Source of the DNA: Sindora glabra
Lineage: Eukaryota > Streptophyta > Magnoliopsida > Fabales > Fabaceae
Assembly (NCBI GenBank): GCA_020226215.1
Contig: CM035229.1
Coordinates: forward strand, 85,391,343-85,455,342
Length of the DNA stretch: 64,000 nt
Direction: 5' to 3'
Position numbers and translations under genes: made by a program. This document shows, one piece after another, positions 22,741 to 35,677 of the stretch. Under the pieces are notes generated by a model. It saw nothing but the letters and a program-made list of their open reading frames with translations. It made no database searches and was not told where the DNA came from. Position 1 is the stretch's first letter, and each line of letters opens with the position of its first letter.

Positions 22741-24309
22741 AAGGGTTTGTTTGGATGTAGAAAGAAAATGGGGGAGAAAGAAAATGGGGGAGAAAGAAAA
22801 GAGGAGAAATTGTTTTCTATGACACCTTGCTTGGTTCCATAAATTTTATGGGAGAAAGAAAACTTAGGATAGAAAAGTATAAGAAAAATGACAAAATCTC
22901 CTGCTTGGCTACCAATAGAAAATAGAAGGGAAGAGAAATTAGCAAATAAAACATATGATGGGACCTATCATTTTTTTCACCTCAAATAAGAGGAGAAAAC
23001 AGAGGTCAAGTGCTACACAATATTCAAATGTTGCGCTCCTCTTCACAGCCATCTCCTCCGCTTGTTGCTGTTGCTATTTCCTCTGCCTAAAGAGTGCAAA
23101 TCGACACATTTTCTAAATTTAAGTAGGTCATATATTTTCTTCCTCCTCCAGTTGTTGTTTGCTGCTTTAAGCTTGCTACACTTGGTTGTTATTGTCGCTG
23201 CCTTAGCTTGCAAATCCACCACTATCCGCTGCTAGAAGGTGAGTAATTGTTGGCATTCAACTCCTATGGCAACTTGTCCTCTCTTTGGTTAAGTAAAGGT
23301 GTCAATCTACTGCAGAGGAAGTTGCTACCGATAAGCCTCTAGAGTTGGGTTCACAGGTCGTGTGACTTGCAAGTTGGGTCAAGTGGATCCAACTCGGTTC
23401 CAAAGATGACCCGACTTGTAGGTATTCGACTCGATTTCATTTTTTTAATTGTAATAAATAAATAATAAAAATTAATTTTTTTAGATTGTCAATAATAAAT
23501 AATAAAAATTATTTAATTATCATGTTGAAAATGCATAAAAATGTACATGAATCAATATGCTTGATGGTAGTAAATTTATCATTTTTTTTTGCTTCTCATA
23601 TGACAACAAGTAGTTATTATGTTCTCACCAATTCCTCAAAATTTTCAATTTTATAAGATTTCGTCAAATTGTATTATTTTCAAATCTAAGTAGATGAGTT
23701 AAAAAAATATAATTTAATAATAATATTCAATTTTTTAGAAATCTAGTTTATTTAGAATCATTAAAAAAGATACTGAAAATTAATAAATATAATAATACGT
23801 AAATACTTTTGTCATCTTCTGTTACTACAACTTGGCTTATTGAAAATAGAAATAGCTTTCCATTCTCCTAACTTATTCAACGCTTGCGGACATTTCATTA
23901 GCAATCTATAAGCTATTTCACTTAACATTACTATTACATTACATGAGAGTGCATTACATATTGTTGTAATTGTATCATGGTTGTGGGGGGAAATGCTGCT
24001 TATTTTCATATAAAGTTATGACCTGCATCTTTATGTTATAAATGATAATTACTTGCTTTTTTTAATTTTCCTAAATGCCTATTGGACCATATCAATATGG
24101 CTACTTTTTATTGCCCACAAGATTAATAATGGAGAATGAAAATAAGCATATATTTGATGAGAAATTTGAATTAAAGCAGTTAATTAATGTAAATATGTTA
24201 GAGAAATGGTGAATGCAATGGCTAATGTGTATTGTCCAACTAATGTGCATCATCGTTCATGCTACGCATTTGTTAACCATGCAATCAACACTTATTCATA
24301 CACCTAGTG

Positions 24310-25375
24310 TTGCATGGAAAAGCGAAAAAGATGAAATGCAGCAACAACTAATGCAAAATTTATTAACAACTAATCAATACCGTGACGTGATTGTATGAGT
24401 CCTCATGCATTCTTTCAATTATGCAAGAAATTAAGAGGAACTAATAAGGTGAAGGACTTTGTACATGCTACAGTAGAGGAGTAAGTTGTTAAGTTTTTGC
24501 ATATTTTAGCCTATAATGTAGAGCATAGAATTATGTCTTTCTTTTTTCATTAATTAAAGGAAACAATTAGTTATTATTTTCATAATATTCTATGAGCCAT
24601 TATATCACTGAAGGGTGAGTACCTCATGCAACCTTTAGGATCAAAAGTTTTTCAACAAATACTTAATAGTAGAAGGTTCTATTTTTATTTCAAAGTAAGA
24701 TAACAGTGTAAATAGGATAAAAAAGTTTATGTATATTAGTATTTTTAGGGTGTCTTTGAACTTCACATCATGAGATTTACTCTAACTTAAAAAATACAAG
24801 ACTGTGATGGAGTAATAGATGGGATGTGTATACAAGTGAAAGCACTAAATAGAGATGCCCCTCACTTTTGAGGAAGGAAAGACTTCCCAACTTAAAATGT
24901 TTTGACATCTTCCACGTTTGATATGAGATTCAAATATGTACTAGTCAGTTGGGAAGACATTGCATTTAACTTCAGAATTTTGAAGCATGCCTTAAGTAAA
25001 AGATGATATAGACTTAAGATTCCTATAGGTAAGTCCACTCTATGATTTGATTAAGTGTAAAAAGATAGAAAGAAAATTATAGCTAATAAAATCACATAGT
25101 AAGTATGCTATATTACATATATCTATACAAATCTTGTATGTACTAGGCAAATATTACCTAGGAGATACAAGATATCCACTAAAAAATGATGTGCTCACAC
25201 CATATAGAGGCGTACGTTACCAACTGAAGGAGTACTCAATGCGTGGTCCCGAAAAGGCAAAAGAACTTTTCAATTACCAACATGCTTCATTGAGAGCTAT
25301 CATTGAAAAAATATTTAGAGTTCTAAAAAAAAATTTTCAATTATAGCTAGCGATATAGAGTCATATTACTCCTTT
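24310..25375 (+). pseudogene. PIF/Harbinger DDE transposase (HARBI1-like), broken
   Basis: Translating across frames gives RDVIV then MSPHAFFQLCKKLRG, VKFLHILAYNVEHRIMSFFF, ETISYYFHNIL, DGVIDGMCIQVK (first catalytic Asp region), AFNFRILKHAL, then GKYYLGDTRYP (second Asp), LTPYRGVRYQLKEYS and the C-terminal HASLRAIIEKIFRVLKK. An intron fits at 25029-25145 (GGTAAGT...ACTAG), just before GKYYLGD, the usual intron position in this family. At least five stops and several frameshifts make it inactive. It would have cut the element at its terminal repeats. Confidence 0.85.
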
Positions 25376-25934
25376 GAGACTATGACTGACATTACTATTA
25401 CTTATTGTATATTACATAACATTCTGATGGATGTTAATCCTAATGAGCATTTAATTAAGGAAGTGGATCATGAGCTACTTCATCATGTTATGGATAATCT
25501 TGGAGATCATGATGCACGAAACTTAAAGGAGGATTATAGATAAGGATTCCTTTTGAGAGAAAACATAATAAATTAAATGTGGAATGATTATCAAGAGAGT
25601 TTGTCATGAATTTATTTTGTGTGTTGTGTAATATTATGTAATCTGTTGTATTTATGAGGATCTTGATGTTGTGATTGCACTTGTGTATAATTGTATTTTC
25701 CATATAAGCATTTGTTAGTATGTGACTAACTACAATTATTACATTTGTATTGTGTGGTAGACGTCTTGTATATATTGCTTATAATTAAAAAGTAATGCAA
25801 GTTTGTTAATTGCTATCATATTACTTAGTCATAAACTATATACCTTGTTAACATACCATTTAACTTGATTATCACTCTCCTATTTCTAGCTTATGTACTG
25901 ATATTGGTTTATATGACAATTTGTAGGTTAAATT

Positions 25935-27062
25935 ATGTCTAAAAACAGAAGACCAGAGAAAGGAGGGAGTTCTTCCAAAGATTACCTACGGTGGACACCA
26001 AAGATGAATATTATATTATTATATGCATTGCTCGAAGAAGTTCATAAGGAGAATAAGTTGGATGGTACCTTTACCTCTTATGCATATGTCATTATGATGA
26101 ACATGTTGAACGCTGTGATAGGACCTTTTTGGTAAAAGCAACATATTAAAAATAAAATGAAAATATTGAAGGTAACTTTCAATGAATATTATGATTTGTT
26201 TCACATATGAAGTGGAGTTAGGTAAAATCCTATAACCTAAATGTTTAGAGTAGAGCTTGAGGTATGAGAAGAAATCATAAAGGTAATAATCTAAATAAAG
26301 GAAAGGAAGTTGATTATGAATTACTGCACTTAATATGTTTATTTTATCTTAGTAGTGATTTCTCAATTATTCCTAATGTATTGGCACTACTAACCATGGT
26401 TGCAATACACAAGACAAACCTCAGGCATAGAAATGGAGAAAAACTCTAACACATAGCTATGATAAATTGATATATCTATTTAGTAGGATAGAGCAATTAG
26501 TGTACAAGTTGAGAGTGTAAGGGACAAAGTGCAACACTGGCGAGGGAAAATATTGACCTAAATGACTATTTCAATGGTATATCAAATTCTGATCTCCGTT
26601 AAAGAAATGAAGTTCAAAGCTCTGTAAGTAACATAGAGAACTATAGTTCTCTAGGTGGTGGTTTAACTCCATCGCATGAAAATCTATTACAAGGAACATC
26701 ATTTTCTAAAGGCACTAAAAGGAAAGTTGCAATGGTTAATTTAGTTGAGAGTGGATATGAGAAAATGCATCTGGGAATAAATAACTTAATTGAGGTGATA
26801 CAGAAAGGAGTTGCAGTGGCCAATAAATAGGTAGAAATAGTTGAGAGAGGTATTACTATTCTTAAAAAAAGTAGACCTTAACATTATAGCCCTATGGATG
26901 TTTGGAGTGAACTGAAGAACATAAGAGTAATGCAAGAACTTCGAGTCAAATGCTATCATTTCTTATGCTTAAATGAAGATGCCAAGTAACAATTTTTTGA
27001 CGTGCTACATGAGATGCATTGGAATCTTTTATACAAACTCAGATGCAAGAATCTTTTAAAGT
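25935..27062 (+). pseudogene. PIF/Harbinger ORF1, Myb/SANT-like protein, broken
   Basis: The N-terminal part from 25935 has YLRWTPKMNIILLYALLEEV, DGTFTSYAYVIMMNML and, after a stop, KNKMKILKVTFNEYYDLF, the SANT/Myb-like trihelix typical of PIF ORF1. The C-terminal part (26600-27060) shows SGYEKMHLGINNLIEVIQKG, VEIVERG and LRVKCYHFLCLNEDAK. Stops at 26133, 26828 and elsewhere interrupt it. ORF1 is known to assist the transposase in DNA binding and nuclear import. Its position, 0.56 kb downstream in the same direction, fits the standard layout. Confidence 0.78.
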
Positions 27063-27685
27063 GATTTCAAATGTGTTAATGGGTTTTCCAGGTATGTATG
27101 TCGCTATTATATAGTATTGCTTCTTGTACTTATGGTAGTTGAAAGGGTGCATATGAATGAAAACATTATGTGTCATTATTTTTGTGTTATTTGTAGTTAA
27201 TGGAGCATGATTAGTCAAGTATTTGTATAATGAAATGGTTGAAAAATCAAGTATTTCAATATATCCAAAACTACTATCATAATTGCAACCATAATTATTG
27301 TTTAAACTATGATTTTGTTATTCTGTTGAGATTTAGGTCACTACCACGAGCCATTTTGTTGAAATGTTGTGGAAGGCCATTTTGTTATAAATATAATAGA
27401 TTCCATCAAAACCGTAGCTAGTATAATATGTAGTGTAGAGTATAAAGGTACCTGAAAATTGAATTATTGTACCTTTGGTCATTTAATTGTACTACCATTT
27501 CAACATTATGTTTTTCCATTATATTGAATTGTGTGCTAGACAAATAGTTCATTGATGTGAATTTGTATGTATCTAAAGTCAAATTATTCTCATATTATGT
27601 TATGGGTTAACAATTTTAGGAATTTGAATTCTCTTTTCTCATTAACCATTTTAGGACTTGGATTAATTTTCGCTGAGTAAGAATG

Positions 27686-27742
27686 ATTATTATTATTATT
27701 GTTGTTGTTGTTGTTGTTGTTATCATCATCATCATTATTAGG
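27686..27742. repeat. Compound trinucleotide microsatellite
   Basis: TTA repeats followed by TTG repeats and then TCA repeats (ATTATTATT..GTTGTTGTT..ATCATCATC). Confidence 0.9.
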
Positions 27743-28244
27743 ATTCGTTTGATTTATTTAAGAAGTAAATTTTTCACTAGAAATTGAACTTTTAAAAAAA
27801 ATTTCTTTGTTAGGTTCTTGTGAAGTTTTTATAATTAATTAATTGATATTAAGAGATTAACACTTTTTAAGAATTAATTCTTAATAATTGTTTTGATTGA
27901 ATTTCAAAATTTTTAAAAAAATATTATCAAAATGATATAATATACCCTTTAAATTTGTTATGTAAAAATGAAATATTCTTAAATGTGAATTATTTCTAAT
28001 TATTTTTTGAAATTATTTTCTAATATATCTTATTCAAAAATACTGATTTATTGCTATAATTAATCTATTTCCTATCAATTTTATTTACATTCAAATGATA
28101 TCAAAAAATTTCTCCCACATTTTTTGTCTCTCTTATTTTCTCTCATACCCAAACACAACCAATTTCTCTCATATTTTCTCTTAATAACTTCTCTTCTATT
28201 TTCTTTCTCCCCTAATTTCTTCTCTCATGAAGCAAAGCATAAGT

Positions 28245-29037
28245 GTGTTTAGTTGTAAGAAAAAATAGGAAAAATAAAATAAAATAAAAATTATTTTCTT
28301 TTATATTATGTTTGGGTGGAGAGAAAATAGGAGAAAAAAAATGAAAGAAAAGTTATTTAATTTTATTTGAATGAAGATAATAGTAGTGGGAAATAAAATT
28401 TATTATAATAATTTTTTGCAATACTCTTATTAAAAGAAAAAAATTAACTATATTGTCAATTAATTAACATAAAAATGATAAAGAGAGAGACGAATTGAAC
28501 TTTTTTTCTACAAATATCTCAACCATTTCACAAAGTAAACATTAGGAATTTGATAAATAATAAATAAGAAATTATTTTCTAATTTATAATTATTCTAACT
28601 ATAGATATTTTGTATTAATAATCTAACTTTCTTGCATGTTGACCTTGCTTCATGAGAAGTAATAGTGAAGCCACAAACAATGCTCAGGATATGCAAACTA
28701 CCATGATAGCTATGTCATGATAGCTTTGTTTTGTCTTCCAAGGCAAATTTGACACAAAAACTACTCGAGATAAGCAAATTAAAGTTGTTGTTTAGATATT
28801 CACTCGAAATAACAAATAAATATTTAGTCTTTGTCATTTTAGATCATATATAAAATTTGTATGAAAGTTCTAGAAATACTTCGAAATTTAAAAAAAAATC
28901 AATATAGAACATAGGTTAGGTGGGCTCTGTCTGTCATATCCCACCTAAATTTGGGCTCTCACCTACTCTACTTTGTTAAATCATCACTAACCTTCATTTA
29001 AAACACAAGCTAGGTGGGCTTCATTAACAGCATCGAC
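28245..29037. other. AT-rich DNA with PIF-like terminus, no gene
   Basis: It begins with GTGTGTTTAGTTG and TTATGTTTGGGTGGAGAGAAAATAGGAG (28300-28345), which look like the left end of another PIF-type element or MITE. The rest lacks recognisable genes. CACAAGCTAGGTGGGCT (29004-29020) and a related AGGTGGGCTCTG (28919-28930) recur. Confidence 0.5.
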
Positions 29038-29508
29038 TGTTATATTAAAATAATAATTATATATATAAATGGATTAGTATTAATTAATTATTAGAATATT
29101 TATTTTAAGTAATTAGTTTTATTATATTAAGCCTAGAATAGATTGGGCCTTAGTTTAGTGTATGTAATCCATGATAGGTTGGATCATACATAAGTCCATA
29201 TGAGAAGAGGCCCTAACATGCAACCCTTTAGTGGTCAGTGATTTCCTATCACAAGTCAACAATATGGAGAAAAAAGATTATTATTCAGTATATAAAGGTT
29301 ACTAATTCTGTAGAACAAAAATACACCTACATCTCCCTCTTTTCTTTTCTTTTCCTCTGAATAACCTAAAGTGCAAAGTGGATTTTAGACTCTACTCATC
29401 ATCATATAATTAATCATAACTTTATCAAAATATACATCAGGTACACTCATGATTTATTATGATAAATTTATATATATATTATTTTAATATTTATTAATCA
29501 TATTGTCA
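29038..29508 (+). repeat. Copia B 5' LTR
   Basis: 471 bp, matching 35192-35677 over its full length with scattered substitutions (for example GATTGGGCCTTAGTTTAGTG against GATTGAACCTTGGTTTAGTA). A TATATAAAGG box near 29299 is a candidate promoter. Confidence 0.88.
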
Positions 29509-30727
29509 ATAGATGGTATCAGAGCAATGTTGATAATATGTTGATGTCAATTATCTTATTATGAGCAATTCAATTAATCTTGGCAAAATTCCTAATTCTT
29601 TCTTCTATTTTTCACACATGGAAACCAAATAAATTGGGGTTTTTCATGCTAGGAAAATTTAGATCTTCTTTGTTTTAATTGAATAATGAATACTATTTGG
29701 ATAGATATATGGAATATCATGCTATTACTTGATTGCATATAAATTTTATGGTTATTGTGGATCATTTAGATTTTTTCAAAAAATTTGTAGCCTTTGTTTG
29801 CATAATTTTAAACCTTTTTTCTTTCAATTGATGCCTGGATTTGTGTTGAAAATAGGTTAGATGAATTTTTCTCGTATTAAAACGGCCCAGAATACATTTT
29901 TTTTAGAGCTTGAAAACTCCTTTAATGGTCGAAAACAACCATGGATAGGACCATTGGAGTAAGGTTGAAGATGACCTTACTTTAGCCAGCCCTACTCGTA
30001 GCCCACGCATGTGAAAGCATGTGTGCTTTGTGCCTTGGGCCGTTCGATTCCTTCTTTAGGATAATCCCCTTAAATTTTAATTTTCTACTTATTTATTATT
30101 TTTTAAAATTTTTTATGGCTAATAAATATTTATGTTGAATTTTATAGGATTTATACTATATGAAAATGCAATTTATTTATTGAGTTTTGGTTTGTAAAAA
30201 TTCATGAATATTCTTTACAATATTCCTAAACTTGATGATGAATCATTCTCTCTAGTAATGATTCTAGCTATGCCAAATAAATTGTTAAGCCTTTGTTTAT
30301 TCACTTTTCATACATAAATAAGTGCCAAAAATTATTTAGTTCACACCAGTGGATGATTAGGATTATAATAAGATTATTTTTACACAAAGAAATTGTTATC
30401 CTTTTGGGAGGTTTAGGAGCATATTGCATTGACAATGGATGCATCTTATCGATATGACATTGTTAATGTAATTTTAGGGTTTGAACTTTTTTAGATAAGC
30501 ATGCAGCAATTATAATGTTTCAATGTTTCTTGTATCCTATTGATATAGCTATGTTAATTATATTCTTGTATAGACTCTCATACAAGCTAAAACATGTGAC
30601 ATATGTAATTTTATTGATGTTATTTTGTCATATAGTTGCTTAATTAATTTTTGATTTAATTGAGAATTTTGTGTAGTAATTATGTTATGCATGCATAATT
30701 AATATTTCCTAATTTTATAATATCAAT
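29509..30727. other. Copia B leader
   Basis: Primer site at its start (29514-29525), then about 1.2 kb without recognisable coding sequence. Confidence 0.65.
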
Positions 30728-31945
30728 CTTGATTTTTTAGTAACTATCTGTGGTGAGGATTCTTAATGGGACAAATTACGATGAATGAAAAGAGTCTTTG
30801 AATATGTACCTAATAATTTTGGCTTTTAGAGAATTGAAACTGACTAATCTCTTACTTAAGTCTAGTGTTGTAAATAAGACCTATCATAAGTAGTGGTATG
30901 AGTCAAATTGGATCTATCTAGCAGTGATCAAGTTCACTATTGAGAAAGGAATTAAAAAGAGTATCCTGGATAAGGATACTGTGTAGAATACATGAAAGCA
31001 ATTAGAATGAAATTCAAGAAGCTTGACAAGACTCAAAAGGTCTACCACCTCTCCTTACTTGACAACACTTGCTATGACGGAGTCTTAGGTGTTAGATAGC
31101 ATATCATGAAGATGATTCACTATTATAATAAGCTGAGATCATATAATGTTAATTTAGGAGAGAATACTTTAGTTTACAGAGTCCTTTAATCATTGCCATC
31201 TAATTATAGCTACCTGAGGACATCCTATAATTCACAAGAGGTAGAATGGTTAATAGACCGGATGATTTCCATAATAACTCAAGAAGAAGAGATAATGAAG
31301 AGTAACTCACAACCACTTTCTATTAATTACTTGTCATGGGGCTCTAATAGTAAGTCAAGTGGTAATGATAAGAAAGGAAAGAAACTATAGAAGAAAAGTG
31401 GTGAAAAGGGTAAAAAACCATAGAAGAAATTTAAGGGTAAGTGCAATTATTGTAAGATTCCTGGTCATAAGATGTCTACTTGTTATAAGCTAAAGAATAA
31501 GCATAAGAAGGAAGGTACATATTCTATTATTACCTCTCTAGCTTTAGTGTATTTTGAATCCAATATTCTTGAAGCATCTTCCAATTTTTGGTGGTTAGAT
31601 TCTAGTGCAATTATTCATATTGTAAATTCTTTGCAAAGGCTCAAAAACTAACAGATCCAAAGTGAGAATGAGAATATTGTCTTAGTATTAGCAAGGAGTA
31701 GGATTAAAGTTGAATGTGTAGGATCAATTTCTTTATGTTTAACTTCTGGACATATTTTGGATTTGAATAATATCATTTATGCATCTTCTACAAGAAAGAA
31801 TTTGATTTCTAGTTCTGTTTTAGACAATTGTGGTTATTCCTTTTGACAAAAAAATAGAAAGATTGAAATTTATTATGACTCTACTATTGTTGGTATTGCC
31901 ACTTTACATAATGGTTTATATTGTTTGAATTTGAATCATTATCTT
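30728..31945 (+). pseudogene. Copia B gag and protease
   Basis: Fragments in register include KFKKLDKTQKVYHLSLLDN, MIHYYNKLRS, SLPSNYSYLRTSYNSQEVEW and an intact nucleocapsid knuckle CNYCKIPGHKMSTC (CX2CX4HX4C). The protease motif is WWLDSSAIIHIVN, with the Gly of DSG replaced by Ser. More than ten stops. Similar in design to copia A gag (both have a YHLSLLD/HYLSLLE block), so the two belong to related lineages. Confidence 0.85.
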
Positions 31946-31953
31946 GTCATATC

Positions 31954-32468
31954 TAGAGATATACATGAGTTGGGCGGAGAAAAAATATAGGGTTAGGGCT
32001 CTTTTTTTAACCTGATAGGCCCGTTGGATTTTTTTATATGGCATAATAATAATTAGGCCAGACTTAGGCCATAATAAAAAAGTCCAACTTAGCCCGGCCT
32101 GACCCAATTATATTAATTTATTTTTTTATAATATAATTATATATTAGAAAAATAATTATATCTTATTATTTTTAACATAAAAAAATTAATTTAATATAAT
32201 TAAATATTTTATATATTTAAGTATCATATTATCTCTTTAAATGTATATTTTTTATATTAAAAATATTTTTTTACTTAAAAAATTTAAAATAATTGAGTAA
32301 TTGGACCGGATTTTGGGTCATACATATTAATAATCGGGCCGGGCTAAAATTTTTCAAAATACAATTAGGCCAAGTCGGGCTTAGGCCATAATTTTTTTAC
32401 TATTTAGCCCACCTGGCCTAACCCGAAACCCGCCCGGCCCGGCCCGATCCGGCCCATGTACACCTCTA
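31954..32468. mobile_element. hAT-like MITE inside copia B
   Basis: 515 bp with imperfect terminal inverted repeats: TAGAGATATACATGAGTTGGGC at the left, and TAGAGGTGTACATGGGCCGG on the minus strand at the right. Flanks GTCATATC (31946-31953) and GTTATATC (32469-32476) form an 8-bp target duplication with one mismatch, as expected for hAT. The ends are GC-rich with repeated GGCCCG/CGGGCC; the centre is AT-rich and non-coding. Copia B coding sequence resumes directly after it. Confidence 0.85.
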
Positions 32469-32476
32469 GTTATATC

Positions 32477-33440
32477 TTTTAATATGGCTATTAATACTGT
32501 GATTGGGCATAAACATCCTAGAATCAATGAGAACTCTTCCATTTTATGGCATCGATATTTAAGCCACATTTCTAGAGAAAAACTAAAAAGATGGATCAAG
32601 TAAGATGTGTTGTCAAATCTAAATTTCTCGTATTTTGAAACTTGCATTAACTATATTAAAGGAAAGTTTCTTGCTAGAGCTAGAAACAAAGGGGCATACA
32701 GGTTCGAAAATATTTTGGACCTAATACACACTGACATATGTAGGTTAATTACACCTGCAATTGTTAGTGGTTTTAAATACTTCATTACATGTATAAATGA
32801 TTATTCCAAATATGGTTGGATTAGCCTTATACATGAAAAATCAGAATCTTTATATGCTTTTAAGAACTTTAAGGCGACAATTAAGTTAAAGACTGGCAAG
32901 GTTATAAAGTGTGTTAGATCAAATAGGGGTGAAAAGTATTATGGAAGATATATTGAACCAAGCAGAAATCTTGGTCTATTTGCTTTATTTTTGTAGGAAC
33001 ATGATATTGAGGCGTAGTATATAATGTTTGGCACCCTACAACAAAATAGGGTTGCAGAAAGGTATAACCATACTCTAATGGACATGGTCAGAAGTATGAT
33101 TAGCCACTCTTCATTGTCAGAATTCTTATAAGGTGAAGCCTTAAAGATTGTAGTCTATATCTTGAATCAAATACTTAATAAGTAAAGACTCCATATGAAC
33201 TCTTTATTGGAAAGAAGCCTAATTTGAAACATTTTTTAGTATTAGGTTGTAAAGCAGTAGTGAAACCATATAATCTCTAGTTAAAGAAATTAGACTTTAG
33301 AACAATTAATGAGTTTTTCATTGGGTACTCTACTAGATCCAAAGGTTGTAGATTTTATTGTCCTACTCACACTACTAAGATCATTGAGTCTAATCGAACA
33401 TTTTATTTTGAAAATGACTTGAATAGTGGGAGTTTGGTAT
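32477..33440 (+). pseudogene. Copia B integrase
   Basis: Starts with ILWHRYLSHISREK (HHCC zinc domain), then LDLIHTDICR and GFKYFITCINDYSKYGWISL (first Asp region), VIKCVRSNRGEKYYG (second region; the usual SDRGGE is changed to SNRGE, so the Asp is lost), and NRVAERYNHTL (Glu region). Stops at 32602, 32996, 33016 and elsewhere. No activity is possible. Confidence 0.85.
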
Positions 33441-33488
33441 CTAGAGCTATTAATCTACGTGATGAGAACATTATTTTGCCCATGCTGA

Positions 33489-34806
33489 TTGATACCTTCA
33501 CACATTGGAGGTGATAATGTTGGAAATTCAAATCACATAGATGAAGAACCTCATGTTAGAGAGCTTAATGAGCTAACCATTGAATTAAGGCAATCTCAAA
33601 GAGTCCACAAGCTTGCAATATCAAATGACTATATTATGTACTTACAAGAATTTGAATTAGACAATATTGATGGGATAAATCCCATGTCCTTTCAGTAAGC
33701 AATGTCAAGTATTCATTCTTCTAAGTGGCAAAAGGTTATGATAGATGAAATTTCCTTCATGCATCACAATGATGTATAGGAGCTTACTGAGTTACTAGAT
33801 GGATACAAACCAGTTAGTTGTAAATGGGTCTTCAAAACCAAATAAGGCATCACTAGTGAAATTAAAAGGTATAAAGCCAGACTCATAGCTAAAGGCTACA
33901 ATAAAAAAAGAAGGCATTAATTATACAAAAACCTTCTCTCCCATATTTATTAAGGATGCTTTCTGAGTTATCATGGCTCTTATTGCATAATTTGACCTTG
34001 AACTTTATCAAATGGATGTTAAAACTATTTTTATAAATGGGGACTTATACAAATAAGTTTACATGACTCAATTAGATGGTTTTGTTGAATCCAATAAAGA
34101 GCATTTAGTGTGCAGACTACATAGATCCATTTATGGGCTAAAACAAGCATCCAAGCAGTGGTACCTAAAGTTTCATGAGGTCATTGGCTTTCTTATGATA
34201 GGAGCAATTTTATCATCTTAGTACTCTATGTTTATGATATTTTGCTAGCTAGCAAGTCACTCAATTTTCTAGATGAGTTAAAACATATGTTATCATACCA
34301 TTTTGATATGAAGGATCTTGGTGAAACATCCTTTATAATCGGAATTCAGATCTATCATGATAGAACTTATGGCATTTTAGGTTTGTCCTAAGCTAATTAC
34401 ATCAAATAGGTGCTTAAAATATTTAAAATGAATACTTATGCTTCCAGTCTAATGCCTACTTAAAAAGACAATACATTGTCTTGATCACATTGCCCTCAAA
34501 TTGATATTGAAAGAACTAAAATAGATAAAATTCCTTACGCTTCTGCTATTGGTAGTCTTATGTATGCATAGGTTTACATTCATCTAGATATAACCTTTGC
34601 TATCAATGTGCTTGGTAAATACTTGAGTAATCCTAGGATGGATCAGTGGCAAGTAGCCAAGCAGATAATAAGGTATCTTCAAAATACCAAGAATCACATG
34701 TTAACTTATAGAAGATCTAATTCACTTGAGATTATTAGTTATTTAGATTCAAATTATGCCTCATATATAGATGATTGTAAGTTAACATTTGGATACATCT
34801 TTTGAT
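33489..34806 (+). pseudogene. Copia B reverse transcriptase and RNase H
   Basis: Recognised from SQRVHKLAISNDYIMYLQ, CKWVFKTK, YKARLIAKGYNKKEGINY, ELYQMDVKTIFINGDL, SIYGLKQASKQWYLKFHE and, further on, MLGKYLSNPRMDQWQVAKQI and YLDSNYASY. The polymerase site is degraded (the YVDD region reads LYVYDIL) and at least ten stops and several frameshifts are present. A short segment between KFHE and the catalytic loop appears deleted near 34185. Confidence 0.85.
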
Positions 34807-35191
34807 AAATCCTTAGTTTAGTGGGAGTTTAAGATATACTTATCCTATTTTGTTAATGTTTGAGACCACTTATATAATCATTACTTAGTTTGGATATTGA
34901 AACATTAGTGATGTGCTTTATATATATCATTTGTTTCCCTATCGGATTCAATGATTTTAAGTTATTTTTCTTTCGAACTGTGGCCAAAGGATCAACTTTA
35001 TATTATGTTCTTTTTAAATTATGAAAGATTGTGTTATCATTATTTGTCTCTCTATCAAATTCAGTGATTCTATATAGTTTCATTCTTTGAACTATTTTTA
35101 TGGCTTAATATATATTGATTACTTATTGTTATTTAAACTTTGTTGTTTCAAATATCCCATGTAATTAATTAATATTATCCTAGTGGGAGAT

Positions 35192-35677
35192 TGTCATATT
35201 AAAATAATAATTATATATATATATATAAATGGATTAGTATTAATTAATTATTAGTATATTTATTTTAAGTAATTAATTTTTTGACATTAAGCCTAGAACA
35301 GATTGAACCTTGGTTTAGTATGTGTGGTTCGTGATAGGTTAGATCATACATGAGTACATATGAGAAAAGGCCCTAACCTACAGCCCTATAATGGTAAGTA
35401 GTTTCCTATCACAAGTCTGACTATATAGAGAGAAAAGATTATGATTCAGTATTTAAAGGTTACTAATTTCAGAGAACAAAAATACACTATACATCTCTCT
35501 TTTTTCTTTTCTTTTTTTTCTTCTTTGGATAACCTAAAAGGTGAAGTAGATTACAGACTATACTCATCATCATCATATAATTAATCATGGTTTTATCAAA
35601 ATATGTATCAGGTATGCTCATAATTTATTATAATTAATTTATATATATTATTTTAATATTTATTAATTATACTATCA
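35192..35677 (+). repeat. Copia B 3' LTR
   Basis: About 486 bp, directly after the purine tract. It is longer than the 5' copy mainly because of an expanded TA run and ATC repeats. Confidence 0.88.

Larger units (their letters stand above)
22741..28240 (+). mobile_element. PIF/Harbinger DNA transposon, decayed
   Basis: Holds both genes of this superfamily in the same direction: a DDE transposase relic (24310-25375) and a Myb/SANT ORF1 relic (25935-27062). The left end (GGGTTTGTTTGGATGTAGAAAG, preceded by TAA) and the right part (minus strand GGTTGTGTTTGGGTATGAGAGA near 28163, further purine-rich DNA to 28240) have the GTTTGG plus GAGAAA composition of plant PIF termini. Exact ends and the 3-bp TWA duplication are uncertain, because similar end-like sequences also occur at 28245-28350 and 36000-36200. 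Confidence 0.75.
29038..35677 (+). mobile_element. Copia B: decayed Ty1/copia retrotransposon
   Basis: Plus-strand element with LTRs 29038-29508 and 35192-35677, primer site TGGTATCAGAGC (29514-29525), purine tract TAGTGGGAGA (35181-35190) and the order gag, protease, integrase, reverse transcriptase, RNase H. LTR tips are TGTTATATTAAA/TGTCATATTAAA and ...TCA. Flanks TCGAC and TTGAT could be a 5-bp duplication with two C-to-T changes. All genes have numerous stops. The LTRs differ substantially, so the insertion is old. A hAT-like MITE (31954-32468) inserted later. Confidence 0.9.
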
